The notes: generated from the sequence alone by a model not told the origin. A DNA stretch of 64,000 nt from Roseinatronobacter bogoriensis DSM 18756 (GCF_004366635.1 NZ_SORN01000002.1:493197-557196), one strand, 5' to 3'; positions 1 through 9,466 are shown, counted from the first letter of the stretch. Numbers and translations are program-made.

Positions 1-1
1 G

Positions 2-2803
2 CTTGGGCGCGGTGACAGCTATGAGCCGAACCAACGCACCACCACGACCGAATTGTTCGATGGGCTGGTTGCAGAAAGCCAGAACCACTGGCCCAACCTG
101 AATTTCGATCTGCTGGCGCTGAACAATCTGGTGCCGCAATTCCTGACGGCGGGGTTTTACTACAAGACCTTCATCCAGCCGCGTGCCTTCTGGAAGCATG
201 TCTATGAACCCATCATCCGCCGTTCTGCCGGGCTGGGCAAGGCACCTGCAACAACAGCAAAAGACCCCGACCGCTACGAACAGATTTATGCATTTTGCGA
301 TGTGCTTGTCATTGGTGGTGGGATTGCCGGGCTACAGGCCGCGCTGAGCGCTGCACAGGCGGGCGCAAAAGTCATGCTGTGGGAACAGACCGCATATTGG
401 GGCGGTCGCGCGCCCGTTGACATGGTCGAAATTGATGGCGAGCCAGCAGATGTCTGGATCAGGAGAACCGTTGAAACCCTTGAAAACATGCCAAATGTTC
501 AAACGCGCCTGCGCTGCATGGGTGCGGGTGTCCATGATCATGGCTATGTTTTGGGATATGAGCGTGTGGCCGACCACATCCCGACCTCTGACGCCCCGCG
601 TCACCGTTTGTGGCGGATGCGCGCGGGCCAGATCGTAACCGCCACCGGCGCGATCGAACGGCCCTTGTCCTTTGCGGGCAATGATGTGCCAGGTGTGATG
701 CTGGCCAGTGCCATGCGCGATTATGTCGTCAATTTCGCTGTTGCGCCTGGCAAGGAGGTGGTTGTTGTTACCAATAACGACGATGCCTATCGTACAGCGA
801 TCACGCTGCGAAAAGCAGGCGTGGGGGTGGCTGCGGTGGTTGATGCCCGTCAAGACCCCCAAGGTGCCCTGCCAATGCACGCCCGTGAACTGGGAATTCG
901 TATCCTGACAGGCAAAGGCATACGCAAGGTCAAGGGCGGCAAGCGCGTTACTGGGGTCGAGATTTGCCGGATTGACAGCAAGGGAACGGCCTATACCGAC
1001 AAATTGGATTGTGATGCGGTCGCCATGTCGGGCGGTTGGTCACCGGTTGTGCATCTGTGGTCGCATTGCGGCGGCAAGCTGATCTGGGACGAGGATGGCA
1101 GCTTCTTCCGCCCCGACCCTGACCGTCCCCCGCTGGGCGCAAATGGTTCAGGTTTTGTGCAGACCTGCGGTTCAGCCGCAGGCCAGATGGGTGCAGTGCT
1201 GGCAGATGCACATGCATCAGCCATCAAGGCGGCCGAAGCACTTGGAACGACAGTGGCAGCCGCTGCCGCGCCTGCCACGGACACCATGCCCGATGCCGCA
1301 CCGATGGAACCGGTCTGGATGATGCCGCGCAATGCGGAATATGACCTGCGCATGAAAATGTGGCTGGATTTCCAGAATGATGTGAAGGTCGCTGATGTGC
1401 AACTGGCGGCGCGCGAAGGCTATCAATCGGTTGAGCACACCAAGCGCTACACCACGCTGGGCATGGCAACAGATCAAGGCAAGCTAAGTAATATCAATGG
1501 CTTGGCAATTCTTTCTGATGCATTGGGTCAACCGATCCCCGCGACCGGCACCACCACATTCCGCCCCCCCTATACGCCCATTTCGCTTGCCGCGATTGCA
1601 GGTGAGGCGCGCGGCACCGTGTTCCAACCGCTGCGCCGCACCCCATTGCATGACTGGCACACGGAAAATGGCGCGGATTGGGAGCCTGTCGGGCAATGGC
1701 GCAGGCCCTATACCTACCGCCAAGCAGGCGAAAGCCGCCATGATGCCGTGAACCGTGAAGTCAAGAATACGCGCCAGAACATAGGCTTGCTGGACGCTTC
1801 TACACTTGGAAAAATTCTGGTCAGCGGGCCGGATGCGGGCCGTTTTCTGGACATGCTCTACACCAATATGATGAGCACGCTGAAGCCCGGAAAATGCCGC
1901 TACGGCCTGATGTGTAATGAAAACGGCTTTTTGATGGATGATGGCGTTGTCGCCCGGATTGATGAGCAGTCGTTCCTTGTGCACACCACATCTGGTGGGG
2001 CCGATCACATTCATGCCTGGATGGAAGACTGGCTGCAATGCGAATGGTGGGACTGGAAAGTGCACACCGTCAATCTGACCGAGCAATTCGCACAGATTGC
2101 AGTTGTCGGGCCAAAGGCGCGCACGCTGCTGGAACGTCTGGGCGGCATGGATGTCAGCCGCGAGGCCCTGCCCTTCATGGAGTGGCGCGACGGCAAGCTT
2201 GGTGCCTTTGATGTCCGTGTGTTCCGCATCAGCTTTTCCGGCGAATTGAGCTTCGAGATCGCCGTCCCTGCCAGCCAGGGCCGCGCTTTCTGGGACAAGT
2301 TGATGGAAGAGGGCAAAGACCTGGGCATCATGCCCTATGGGACTGAGGCGCTGCATATCCTGCGCGCTGAAAAAGGTTTCATCATGATCGGTGATGAAAC
2401 CGACGGCACAGTTATCCCGCAAGACCTTGGCCTGAACTGGGCCATCAGCAAGAAGAAAGAGGATTTCCTTGGCAAGCGCGGGATGGAACGCGAAGCCATG
2501 ATCGACCCCATGCGTTGGAAACTGGTCGGGTTGGAGACGCTCGACGGCTCGGTGCTGCCGCATGGGGCACTGGCTGTGCGCGCGGGCAAGAATACCAATG
2601 GGCAGGCCATAACCGAAGGGCGCGTGACCTCGACCTATTATTCCGCAACACTTGGGCGCGGCATTGCCATGGGGTTGGTTGAACGCGGGCCAGAGCGGAT
2701 GGGAGAGGAAATCTCCTTCGCGGGGGAAGGCGACAAACGCATCACCGCCCGGATCATTGATCCGGTGCTGTATGACAAGGAAGGCGAGAAGCAGAATGTC
2801 TGA
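2..2803 (+). CDS. soxA: sarcosine oxidase, alpha subunit (5' end outside window)
   Basis: Large subunit of heterotetrameric sarcosine oxidase, which oxidatively demethylates sarcosine to glycine and passes the one-carbon unit to tetrahydrofolate. The reading frame is open from base 2, and its first visible residues (LGRGDSYEPNQRTTTTELFD) already match the interior of the family, so roughly 65-70 N-terminal residues lie upstream of the window and the ATG at 53 is not the start. A dinucleotide-binding motif VIGGGIAG sits near visible residue 105. The C-terminal 380 or so residues are an aminomethyltransferase (GcvT-like) folate domain. It overlaps the next gene, soxG, by 8 bases, as in a soxBDAG operon. 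No frameshift seen. Confidence 0.95.
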   Translation, partial: LGRGDSYEPNQRTTTTELFDGLVAESQNHWPNLNFDLLALNNLVPQFLTAGFYYKTFIQPRAFWKHVYEPIIRRSAGLGKAPATTAKDPDRYEQIYAFCDVLVIGGGIAGLQAALSAAQAGAKVMLWEQTAYWGGRAPVDMVEIDGEPADVWIRRTVETLENMPNVQTRLRCMGAGVHDHGYVLGYERVADHIPTSDAPRHRLWRMRAGQIVTATGAIERPLSFAGNDVPGVMLASAMRDYVVNFAVAPGKEVVVVTNNDDAYRTAITLRKAGVGVAAVVDARQDPQGALPMHARELGIRILTGKGIRKVKGGKRVTGVEICRIDSKGTAYTDKLDCDAVAMSGGWSPVVHLWSHCGGKLIWDEDGSFFRPDPDRPPLGANGSGFVQTCGSAAGQMGAVLADAHASAIKAAEALGTTVAAAAAPATDTMPDAAPMEPVWMMPRNAEYDLRMKMWLDFQNDVKVADVQLAAREGYQSVEHTKRYTTLGMATDQGKLSNINGLAILSDALGQPIPATGTTTFRPPYTPISLAAIAGEARGTVFQPLRRTPLHDWHTENGADWEPVGQWRRPYTYRQAGESRHDAVNREVKNTRQNIGLLDASTLGKILVSGPDAGRFLDMLYTNMMSTLKPGKCRYGLMCNENGFLMDDGVVARIDEQSFLVHTTSGGADHIHAWMEDWLQCEWWDWKVHTVNLTEQFAQIAVVGPKARTLLERLGGMDVSREALPFMEWRDGKLGAFDVRVFRISFSGELSFEIAVPASQGRAFWDKLMEEGKDLGIMPYGTEALHILRAEKGFIMIGDETDGTVIPQDLGLNWAISKKKEDFLGKRGMEREAMIDPMRWKLVGLETLDGSVLPHGALAVRAGKNTNGQAITEGRVTSTYYSATLGRGIAMGLVERGPERMGEEISFAGEGDKRITARIIDPVLYDKEGEKQNV

Positions 2804-3380
2804 TCTGGCACAAAGCGCGCTGCCCGGCGCAGAGTTCGAAGGTTTCGTCACCATCCGTGAAGCAGGCTTGCAGGGTATGGTTACCCTGCGCGCTGACCTT
2901 GCTGCCAAGCCCGTCATCAAGGCGATCAAAGATGCCACTGGATGCGCCATACCCAAACAGCGCCGCGTCACCTTGGGCGAGGCCGCAAGCGTCGCATGGA
3001 TGAGCCCGGATGAGGTGATGATATTCTGCGCGCATGACAAGGCGGCCAGCATTGCCAGCGCGCTTGCCACAGCGCTAAAGGGCAGCTTTGCGACGGTCGC
3101 TGTCGTATCCGATGCGCGTGCCGTGTTTTCAGTGCAGGGCGCGGCATGGCGCGACGCGCTGGCGAAAATCTGCCCGGTGGATTTCAGCACCCTGAGCGAA
3201 GGGGACATCCGCCGCACCCGTGCGGCACAGGTCGCCGCTGCAATCTGGGTTTCGGGTAAGGAGGAGGCAACACTGGTCTGTTTCCAGTCTGTTGCGGGCT
3301 ATATGTTCGATCTGCTTTCGACTGTTAGCGCAAAGGGATCAGAGCCTGATCTGTATCGCTTACCCACAGAAACTTCGTAG
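2796..3380 (+). CDS. soxG: sarcosine oxidase, gamma subunit
   Basis: Gamma subunit of heterotetrameric sarcosine oxidase, 194 residues, the usual size. The ATG at 2796 lies inside the end of soxA (8-base overlap), suggesting translational coupling. The sequence begins MSDLAQSALPG and contains the family's pattern of an early TIREAG segment and a late sarcosine-oxidase/GcvT-like half domain. The family is poorly conserved, so the call leans on position directly after soxA as well as on the sequence. An in-frame ATG further upstream at 2652 lies deep inside soxA and is ignored. Confidence 0.88.
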   Translation: MSDLAQSALPGAEFEGFVTIREAGLQGMVTLRADLAAKPVIKAIKDATGCAIPKQRRVTLGEAASVAWMSPDEVMIFCAHDKAASIASALATALKGSFATVAVVSDARAVFSVQGAAWRDALAKICPVDFSTLSEGDIRRTRAAQVAAAIWVSGKEEATLVCFQSVAGYMFDLLSTVSAKGSEPDLYRLPTETS

Positions 3381-3462
3381 TTATTTTTCGCTGCCCCTTG
3401 ACCTGCGGCGGCTCAAGCCCCTTATTCAGGGCAGCGAGATGAAAATAACATACGAGGATAAT

Positions 3463-4062
3463 ATGGCTTTTACCCTTCCTGATCTTCCCTACGCGCATGA
3501 TGCACTTGCCGATCTGGGCATGAGCGCAGAGACGCTGGAGTTTCACCACGACATTCACCACAAGGCCTATGTCGATAACGGGAACAAGCTGATCGCAGGC
3601 ACCGAGTGGGAAGGCAAATCTGTCGAGGATATCATCACCGGCACCTATCAGGCAGGCGCAGTGGCGCAGTCTGGCATCTTCAACAATGCCAGCCAGCACT
3701 GGAACCACGTGCAGTTCTGGGAGATGATGGGTCCGGGCACTGGCGGTATGCCGGGTGAGCTGGAAAAGGCACTGACAGAAAGCTTCGGCTCGGTTGACAA
3801 GTTCAAGGAAGAATTTGCCGCAGCGGGTGCAGGTCAGTTCGGGTCAGGCTGGTGCTGGTTGGTCAAGGACAAGGATGGGTCGCTGAAGGTCACCAAGACT
3901 GAAAACGGCGTCAACCCGCTGTGCTTCGGGCAGACAGCGCTTTTGGGCTGCGATGTGTGGGAGCACAGCTATTACATCGACTTCCGCAACAAGCGTCCGG
4001 CTTACCTGAGCAACTTCCTTGAGAAGCTGGTAAACTGGGAAAACGTTGCTTCACGCATGTGA
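3463..4062 (+). CDS. sodB: superoxide dismutase, Fe/Mn family (probably Fe type)
   Basis: Cytosolic superoxide dismutase of 199 residues converting superoxide to hydrogen peroxide and oxygen. Metal ligands are visible in the motifs FHHDIHHKAYVDN, NNASQHWNH and DVWEHSYYIDFRN. The glutamine in NNASQHWNH occupies the position typical of iron enzymes, so Fe is favoured, but metal preference cannot be fixed from sequence alone. The ATG at 3463 is preceded at good spacing by ACGAGG. An ATG at 3439 would add eight residues and has no better ribosome site. There is no signal peptide. A strong hairpin terminator follows at 4081. Confidence 0.95.
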   Translation: MAFTLPDLPYAHDALADLGMSAETLEFHHDIHHKAYVDNGNKLIAGTEWEGKSVEDIITGTYQAGAVAQSGIFNNASQHWNHVQFWEMMGPGTGGMPGELEKALTESFGSVDKFKEEFAAAGAGQFGSGWCWLVKDKDGSLKVTKTENGVNPLCFGQTALLGCDVWEHSYYIDFRNKRPAYLSNFLEKLVNWENVASRM

Positions 4063-4080
4063 TTGCGATTGATGGAATGC

Positions 4081-4110
4081 AAAACGGGGGCGCTTGAGCG
4101 CCCCCGTTTT
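4081..4110. terminator. bidirectional rho-independent terminator between sodB and ugpC
   Basis: Perfect 13-base-pair stem (4081-4093 with 4098-4110) around a TTGA loop. The stem ends in AAAA/TTTT so either strand yields a U-run. It lies between the convergent ends of sodB and ugpC. Confidence 0.9.
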
Positions 4111-4162
4111 CATTTTATTCCAGACCAGTCGCGACAGCGCCAAGCCAACGGCGCAGCCAGTG

Positions 4163-5215
4163 TCACGCCATGCGCTTGCCAGATGCCCGGTCAAAGGGGT
4201 GCAGTTTCCCGCGCGGCAGGCTGAAAGTCAGCTTGGCCCCCTCTGCCACATCCGGGACATGCGGCAGGCGTGCGACGATCATGTCGTCATGCCCGTCAAA
4301 CCGCAAATGCAGATGGCTTTCGGCACCGGCAGGTTCCAGCAACATTAGCGTCCCCGTCAGGCTGATTTCTCCATCCTTCGGCGCGGCAAGCGACAGATCT
4401 TCAGGGCGAATGCCGATCAGATCGGCTTGCGTGGGCACATGCGACAGCGCCTCGGCGGAAACAAGGCCGCGCAGATACTCGGACGATAGCATGTTCATGG
4501 CCGGTGACCCGATGAACCCGGCGACAAAGGTCGTCGCGGGACGGGAATACAATTCCATAGGCGTGCCAACCTGTTCAATCTGCCCCCCGTTCAACACGAC
4601 AAGGCGGTCAGCCATTGTCAGCGCTTCCAACTGGTCATGGGTGACATAAAGCGAGGTCGTGCCAAGGCGCTTTTGCAACTGGCGGATCTCGACCCGCATC
4701 TGCACGCGCAGTTTCGCATCAAGATTGGACAGCGGTTCGTCAAACAGAAAGGCCGCGGGTTCGCGCACCAGCGCACGCCCCATTGCGACCCTCTGGCGCT
4801 GCCCGCCCGACAGTTGGCGCGGTTTGCGGTCCAGGAACTGGCCTATTTCCAGCATCTGGGCGGCCTCATTGACGCGCCGTTGAATTTCGGACTTTGCAAA
4901 GCCACGATTTTTCAGCCCATAAGCAAGATTGTTATAGACGGTCATATGCGGGTAAAGCGCGTAATTCTGAAACACCATCGCAATATCACGATCTGCGGGT
5001 TCCAGATTGTTAACCACCCGATCACCAATTTTCAGGCTGCCCTCGCTGATCGTCTCCAGACCTGCCACCATGCGCAGAAGCGTGGATTTCCCGCAGCCCG
5101 ATGGGCCGACCAGCACAATCATCTCGCCATCGGCGATATCCAGATTAACGCCCGTTACAGCACGGACACCGCCTGTATAGACCTTGCCCAGATTATCCAT
5201 GAAAATGGATGCCAT
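4163..5215 (-). CDS. ugpC: sn-glycerol-3-phosphate ABC transporter, ATP-binding protein
   Basis: Cytoplasmic ATPase of the Ugp importer, 350 residues. Walker A GPSGCGKST is at residues 37-45, the Q-loop is in MVFQNYALYPHM, the signature is LSGGQRQR, Walker B is FLFDEPLSNLD, and the switch histidine is in VTHDQ. The C-terminal 110 residues form the TOBE/MalK-type regulatory domain. This family (UgpC/MalK) is often shared between sugar importers, but its place 3 bases after ugpE in a ugpB-A-E-C set favours UgpC. It is the last gene of the operon. Confidence 0.93.
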   Translation of the reverse strand: MASIFMDNLGKVYTGGVRAVTGVNLDIADGEMIVLVGPSGCGKSTLLRMVAGLETISEGSLKIGDRVVNNLEPADRDIAMVFQNYALYPHMTVYNNLAYGLKNRGFAKSEIQRRVNEAAQMLEIGQFLDRKPRQLSGGQRQRVAMGRALVREPAAFLFDEPLSNLDAKLRVQMRVEIRQLQKRLGTTSLYVTHDQLEALTMADRLVVLNGGQIEQVGTPMELYSRPATTFVAGFIGSPAMNMLSSEYLRGLVSAEALSHVPTQADLIGIRPEDLSLAAPKDGEISLTGTLMLLEPAGAESHLHLRFDGHDDMIVARLPHVPDVAEGAKLTFSLPRGKLHPFDRASGKRMA

Positions 5216-5218
5216 GTC

Positions 5219-6067
5219 TTATTTCTCCGTCTCGGTCAGGCCTTTGACAAACAGGCGCTGCATGAACAGGATCACGAGGATCGGTGGAAGCGCGGCCAGC
5301 ACAACAGTGGCCATGACCAGATGCCAGAGCGGTTCCGAGTCGCCGCCCGTAACCATGCGCTGAATGCCCATAACAATCGTGTAGTATTCAGGGTCCGTGG
5401 TGATCAGAAGCGGCCATAGATACTGGTTCCAGCCATAGATGAACATGATCACGAACAGCGCCGCGATATTGGTGATCGACAAGGGCATCAGAATATCCTT
5501 GAAGAATTTCATCGGCCCTGCCCCGTCCACGCGTGCCGCTTCCATCAATTCTTCAGGCACTGTCATAAAGAACTGACGGAACAGGAATGTTGCCGTGGCG
5601 CTTGCAATCAGCGGGATCGACAGGCCCGCGAAGCTGTTCAGCATTCCCAGATCAGCCACCACCTGAAAGGTTGGCACGATACGCACCTCTACTGGCAGCA
5701 TCAGCGTCAGGAAGATGACCCAGAAAAAGAAGATGCGGAAAGGAAAGCGGAAATAGACGATGGCAAAGGCGGATAGCAACGAGATGGACAGCTTGCCCAA
5801 AGTGATCGCCATGGCCATGACGAAACTGTTCCACAGCATCCCACCGATTGGCGGCGTCCCCGCGCGCGAGCGCCCTTCGGTGATGACGGTCTTGTAGTTT
5901 TCCAGCGCATTCGGGCCGGGCAAAAGCGGCATCACACCACGAATGAATGTGCCCGGCGGATGGGTCGAGGCGATGATGGCCACATAGACCGGAAAGATCA
6001 CGATGGCCACGCCAAGGATCAGAACCAGATGGGCGAAAAAATTGCCCCAGCGATTGTTTTCAACCAT
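5219..6067 (-). CDS. ugpE: sn-glycerol-3-phosphate ABC transporter, permease UgpE
   Basis: Inner-membrane permease, 282 residues with about six membrane segments. The EAA loop that contacts the ATPase is visible as EAARVDGAGPMKFFKDILMP. It resembles UgpE throughout, including the N-terminal periplasmic part (IASTHPPGTF) and the C-terminus RLFVKGLTETEK. It lies 13 bases after ugpA and 3 bases before ugpC on the same strand, so the three are almost certainly one transcript. Confidence 0.94.
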   Translation of the reverse strand: MVENNRWGNFFAHLVLILGVAIVIFPVYVAIIASTHPPGTFIRGVMPLLPGPNALENYKTVITEGRSRAGTPPIGGMLWNSFVMAMAITLGKLSISLLSAFAIVYFRFPFRIFFFWVIFLTLMLPVEVRIVPTFQVVADLGMLNSFAGLSIPLIASATATFLFRQFFMTVPEELMEAARVDGAGPMKFFKDILMPLSITNIAALFVIMFIYGWNQYLWPLLITTDPEYYTIVMGIQRMVTGGDSEPLWHLVMATVVLAALPPILVILFMQRLFVKGLTETEK

Positions 6068-6080
6068 GTTTCCGGCCCCT

Positions 6081-6965
6081 TCAGTAATTCACGCGCCGCT
6101 CGATATAGCGGAACTGGATGACGGTCAGCACAATAACGATAGCCATCAGGATGACCGATTGCGCGGCGGAAGAGCCGAGGTTCAGGTTCACAAACCCGTC
6201 CCGATAGACCTTGTAGACCAGAATATTCGTGGCCTGCGCTGGCCCGCCTTCGGTTGTGGCATGGATCACGCCGAATGTATCGAACATGGCATAGACAACA
6301 TTTACCACCATCAGAAAGAAGGTGATCGGCGACAATAGCGGGAAAACGATTGTCCAAAAGCGCTTGAACCGACTGGCCCCGTCTATCGCGGCGGCCTCGA
6401 TCAGCGAATGCGGGATGGATTGCAAACCAGCAAGGAAAAACAGAAAATTATAGCTGATCTGCTTCCATGCAGCGGCGATGATCACAAGGATCATGGCATC
6501 GGTGCTGGACGACCGGTGATTCCAGTCATACCCAAACCCCTTGAGCATATAGGGCATGATCCCGATCGAGGGGTTGAAGATGAACCACCACAGCACCCCT
6601 GCGATGGCGGGTGCAACTGCGTAGGGCCACACCAGAAAGGTGGTATAACTGTCGCGCGAACGGATCATACGATTGACCATGACCGCGAATAGCAGCGCCA
6701 CGGACATGGACAGGAATGTTGTGCCAAGGCTGAAAACCAAAGTCACCTTGAGCGAATTCAGATAAAGCGGATCAGCAAAGAGCCGGTTGAAATTGTCGAA
6801 CCAGACAAAATTGGTCCGCAGACCAAAAATATCCTGTCTGAGAAAAGACTGATAAAGCGCCTGACTTGCAGGCCAGATGAAAAAGATCAGCGTGATGATC
6901 ACCTGTGGGGCCAGCAAGGCATAGGGCAGCCATTTGCTGGAAAAGGTCATGCGCTTTGTCTGCAT
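6081..6965 (-). CDS. ugpA: sn-glycerol-3-phosphate ABC transporter, permease UgpA
   Basis: Inner-membrane permease, 294 residues with about six membrane segments. The EAA loop is EAAAIDGASRFKRFWTIVFP. The start is placed at the ATG at 6965 (MQTKRMTFSSKWLPY), which aligns with the known UgpA start. The upstream ATG at 7025 would begin inside the terminator hairpin that follows ugpB. The 77-base gap to ugpB contains that hairpin, a common arrangement that lets the binding protein be made in excess over the membrane parts. Confidence 0.93.
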   Translation of the reverse strand: MQTKRMTFSSKWLPYALLAPQVIITLIFFIWPASQALYQSFLRQDIFGLRTNFVWFDNFNRLFADPLYLNSLKVTLVFSLGTTFLSMSVALLFAVMVNRMIRSRDSYTTFLVWPYAVAPAIAGVLWWFIFNPSIGIMPYMLKGFGYDWNHRSSSTDAMILVIIAAAWKQISYNFLFFLAGLQSIPHSLIEAAAIDGASRFKRFWTIVFPLLSPITFFLMVVNVVYAMFDTFGVIHATTEGGPAQATNILVYKVYRDGFVNLNLGSSAAQSVILMAIVIVLTVIQFRYIERRVNY

Positions 6966-6995
6966 GGGATTTGGCCTTGATCTGCGGTTAAAAAC

Positions 6996-7026
6996 AGTGC
7001 CCCCGGACCTGCGATCCGGGGGCACT
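6996..7026 (-). terminator. hairpin between ugpB and ugpA (attenuating terminator)
   Basis: Perfect 12-base-pair stem (6996-7007 with 7015-7026), 7-base loop, followed on the minus strand by GTTTTTAA. It lies just after the ugpB stop codon and before ugpA. It should end or stabilise part of the ugpB message, giving more binding protein than permease. Confidence 0.85.
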
Positions 7027-7042
7027 CGCCTGAGAAGTGTGC

Positions 7043-8365
7043 TTAGTTAAGCCCAGCTTCGAATTGGCGCAGCAAGTCATTGCCACGGCGCACGGCGTCA
7101 TTTGTCGCCTGTTCACCTGTTTTTGCACCTGTCATGACAGCTTCCATCTCTTCCGAGATGACATCGCGGATCTGCACGAAATTACCGAAGCGAAGCCCGC
7201 GAGAATTCTCGGTCGGCTCGTTCAGGGTCATTTGCAGGATCGACGTATCGGCACCGGGGTTTTCGTCGTAATACCCCTGTTCACGCGTCAGATCGAAAGA
7301 AGCCTGCGTAATCGGAAGATAGCCAGTGTCCTGGTGCCACTCTGCCTGCACTTCGGGCTGAGAGAGGTATTCGAAGAAGCGTGCAACCCCTTCATACTCC
7401 TCGTCCGACTTGCCAGTCAGCACCCACAAGGTTGCGCCACCGATGACCGAGTTCTGAGGTGCGCCCTCAACATCATCATAATGGGGCTGGAAGCCGAAGC
7501 CGACATTGAAATCCGTGTTGCGCAGAACGCCTGCGCGGCTGGCGGACGACCCAAAGACAATTGCGCATTCACCTGCATAGAATGCAGGAAATGCATCAGG
7601 GCCAGGGCCAGGGCCACCCCAACGGAACGCGCCCGCATCCTGCCATGCTTTCAGATTGTCCCAATGGCGGGCGACCAGTTCGTTATTGAAGACGAATTCT
7701 GTCTCGAACCCTTCGAAACCGTTGGCCAAAGTGCCCAGTGGAATGTTGTGCCATGCGCTGAAATTCTCCAGCATGACCCAGCTTGGCCAAGAGGTGGTGA
7801 ACCCGCAAGGCGCAGCACCGGATTCCAGAATCGCAATAGAGGCTGCCTCAACATCCGCCCAGGTTGCAGGCGGGGTTTCCGGGTCCAGTCCAGCGGCCTC
7901 GAACACATCCTTGTTGTAATACATGATCGGGGTGGACGAATTGAACGGGAAAGACAGCATGTTGCCATTCGGATCAGTGTAATAGCTGACAACAGCAGGC
8001 AGATAGGCTTCCGGGTCAAACGGCACGCCCTTGTCTTCCATCAACTGGTAGATCGGGTAGATCGCGCCCTCGGCTGCCATCATGGTGCCGGTGCCAACTT
8101 CGAAAACCTGCACGATATGCGGCTGCTGATTCGCGCGGAACGCAGCGATCGCGCCAGTCATCGTTTCAGTATAGGTGCCGCGAAAGCTGGGGCGGACAAC
8201 GAAATCGCTCTGGCTGGCGTTAAACCCTTCGGCCACACCTTCCAGCAATTCGCCCAATTCGCCACCTAGGGCGTGCCACCACTCGATGGTGACCTGAGCG
8301 TTTGCCAGAACCGGCGACAGTGCTGTGCTTGCTGCAAGGCAAGCCCCGTAGACATGTTTCTTCAT
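7043..8365 (-). CDS. ugpB: sn-glycerol-3-phosphate ABC transporter, periplasmic binding protein
   Basis: Periplasmic substrate-binding protein, 440 residues, with a Sec signal peptide (MKKHVYGACLAAS, cleavage near ANA-QVT). It matches UgpB over its whole length: IEWWHALGGELGE at the mature N-terminus, FNSSTPIMYYNKDVFEAAGL, ENFSAWH, and EWHQDTGYLPIT near the C-terminus. In E. coli this protein binds glycerol-3-phosphate and glycerophosphodiesters. GGGAGG lies 5-6 bases before the ATG. It is first in the operon and divergent from the LysR gene at 8546. Confidence 0.95.
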   Translation of the reverse strand: MKKHVYGACLAASTALSPVLANAQVTIEWWHALGGELGELLEGVAEGFNASQSDFVVRPSFRGTYTETMTGAIAAFRANQQPHIVQVFEVGTGTMMAAEGAIYPIYQLMEDKGVPFDPEAYLPAVVSYYTDPNGNMLSFPFNSSTPIMYYNKDVFEAAGLDPETPPATWADVEAASIAILESGAAPCGFTTSWPSWVMLENFSAWHNIPLGTLANGFEGFETEFVFNNELVARHWDNLKAWQDAGAFRWGGPGPGPDAFPAFYAGECAIVFGSSASRAGVLRNTDFNVGFGFQPHYDDVEGAPQNSVIGGATLWVLTGKSDEEYEGVARFFEYLSQPEVQAEWHQDTGYLPITQASFDLTREQGYYDENPGADTSILQMTLNEPTENSRGLRFGNFVQIRDVISEEMEAVMTGAKTGEQATNDAVRRGNDLLRQFEAGLN

Positions 8366-8381
8366 GATACCCTCCCTTTGG

Positions 8382-8440
8382 AGATAGCAATTTCATTGGC
8401 ATGTTGATCGCGAACCCCGTTGGCAGCCCGCTTGCTATCT
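8382..8440. promoter_or_regulatory. 9-bp inverted repeat in the ugpB leader
   Basis: AGATAGCAA (8382-8390) and TTGCTATCT (8432-8440) are perfect inverted copies 41 bases apart in the ugpB-lysR intergenic region. One arm lies close to the ugpB ribosome site. It could be an operator for the divergent LysR protein or an mRNA stem. Its function is not shown by sequence. Confidence 0.4.
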
Positions 8441-8545
8441 GAAGTAAACTCGCATTGTAACAATCATAAGACAAGACAATTTATTGGCGATACACCATAA
8501 CAGTTTATTATATATCGAAGATCCATAACCAGAGTATTGGCCAAG

Positions 8546-9466
8546 ATGCACACCCAACTCAGCCCACGGCAACTGGAAGCCTTTCTCGCAGTGGTCGAAC
8601 ATGGCTCCATGACGCGAGCATCGCAGGCTTTGGAGATTTCGCAACCAGCGGTCAGCCGCCTGATCGCCGATCTGACCGAAGCACTTGGTTTTGCACTGTT
8701 TGACCGGCGCGACGGGCGGCTGGTGCCCACACAGGAAGCGCGATTCCTTTTGCCGGATATCCGGCGCAGTCTGGACCTTCTGACCCGGATATCTGAGACG
8801 GGGCGCAACATCACCCAGAACAAGGCGGGTGAATTGCGAATCGCCTGTTTGCCGGGTTTTGCGATCAGTCATCTTCCCGAAGTTCTTGCAGTGTTCCTCG
8901 AACAGCGCGCCGGCGTCAGGGTGACAATAGAGCCTGATCGTCCAGAACGCATTCTGGAATGGATGGTCGGGGAACAGTTTGATGTAGGCATAACCGATGG
9001 ATTTGAAGGCCATCCAGCGGTTGAAAGCGAGACGATTGATATCCGGACAGTCTGTATTTTCCCGCAGGGCCACCCATTGCGGCGTCACACGGTCATCCGT
9101 CCGCGCGATCTGGCGGACCTGAAACTTATCCATACCAGACGCGAAAGCATGTTCTACCGGTTGCTCAGCGAAGCTTTCGTTGCAGATGGCAAAAGTCTGA
9201 ACACCTTCATTGAGGCACGACAATTCACGACAGCTTGCGAATTTGTCCGCCGTGGCATGGGCGTTTCTGTCATCAGCGAATTGGATGCCGCGCAATATAT
9301 CGGCAGGGGAATCGAATTCCGCCCATTTGCGCCAGTTATCCCGCATCGGCTGTCGCTGGTCCGGCCCATCCACAAACACCCGTCGATGATCGCGCTGGAG
9401 TTTCTGGAAATCTTCATGTCCAGCCTTCAGGCATATGCAATACACCCGGACAGATCCGAGATTTAG
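8546..9466 (+). CDS. LysR-family transcriptional regulator
   Basis: Cytoplasmic DNA-binding regulator, 306 residues. The N-terminal winged helix-turn-helix is clear (LSPRQLEAFLAVVEHGSMTR, then EISQPAVSRLI), followed by the LysR substrate-binding domain from about residue 90. The ATG at 8546 is preferred to a TTG at 8537 because the CCAGAG upstream then has usable spacing. It is divergent from ugpB, so control of ugp is plausible. However, the stub of a TctA permease lies just downstream, so the gene may instead be the orphaned regulator of a lost tricarboxylate transporter. Effector unknown. Confidence 0.88.
   Translation: MHTQLSPRQLEAFLAVVEHGSMTRASQALEISQPAVSRLIADLTEALGFALFDRRDGRLVPTQEARFLLPDIRRSLDLLTRISETGRNITQNKAGELRIACLPGFAISHLPEVLAVFLEQRAGVRVTIEPDRPERILEWMVGEQFDVGITDGFEGHPAVESETIDIRTVCIFPQGHPLRRHTVIRPRDLADLKLIHTRRESMFYRLLSEAFVADGKSLNTFIEARQFTTACEFVRRGMGVSVISELDAAQYIGRGIEFRPFAPVIPHRLSLVRPIHKHPSMIALEFLEIFMSSLQAYAIHPDRSEI

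Noticed and set aside
1484..3217. 577-codon open frame on the minus strand
   Set aside because: It is antisense to soxA and soxG, which have clear protein families. GC-rich genes often leave long open antisense frames; the translation shows no domain.
4893..4900. TTTGCAAA box
   Set aside because: It lies inside the ugpC coding sequence and is alone, so it is most likely chance. It shows that a single exact box is not proof of PccR binding.
7037..8269. 410-codon open frame on the plus strand
   Set aside because: Antisense to ugpB, whose match to the UgpB family is complete. The frame has no ribosome site or recognisable motif.
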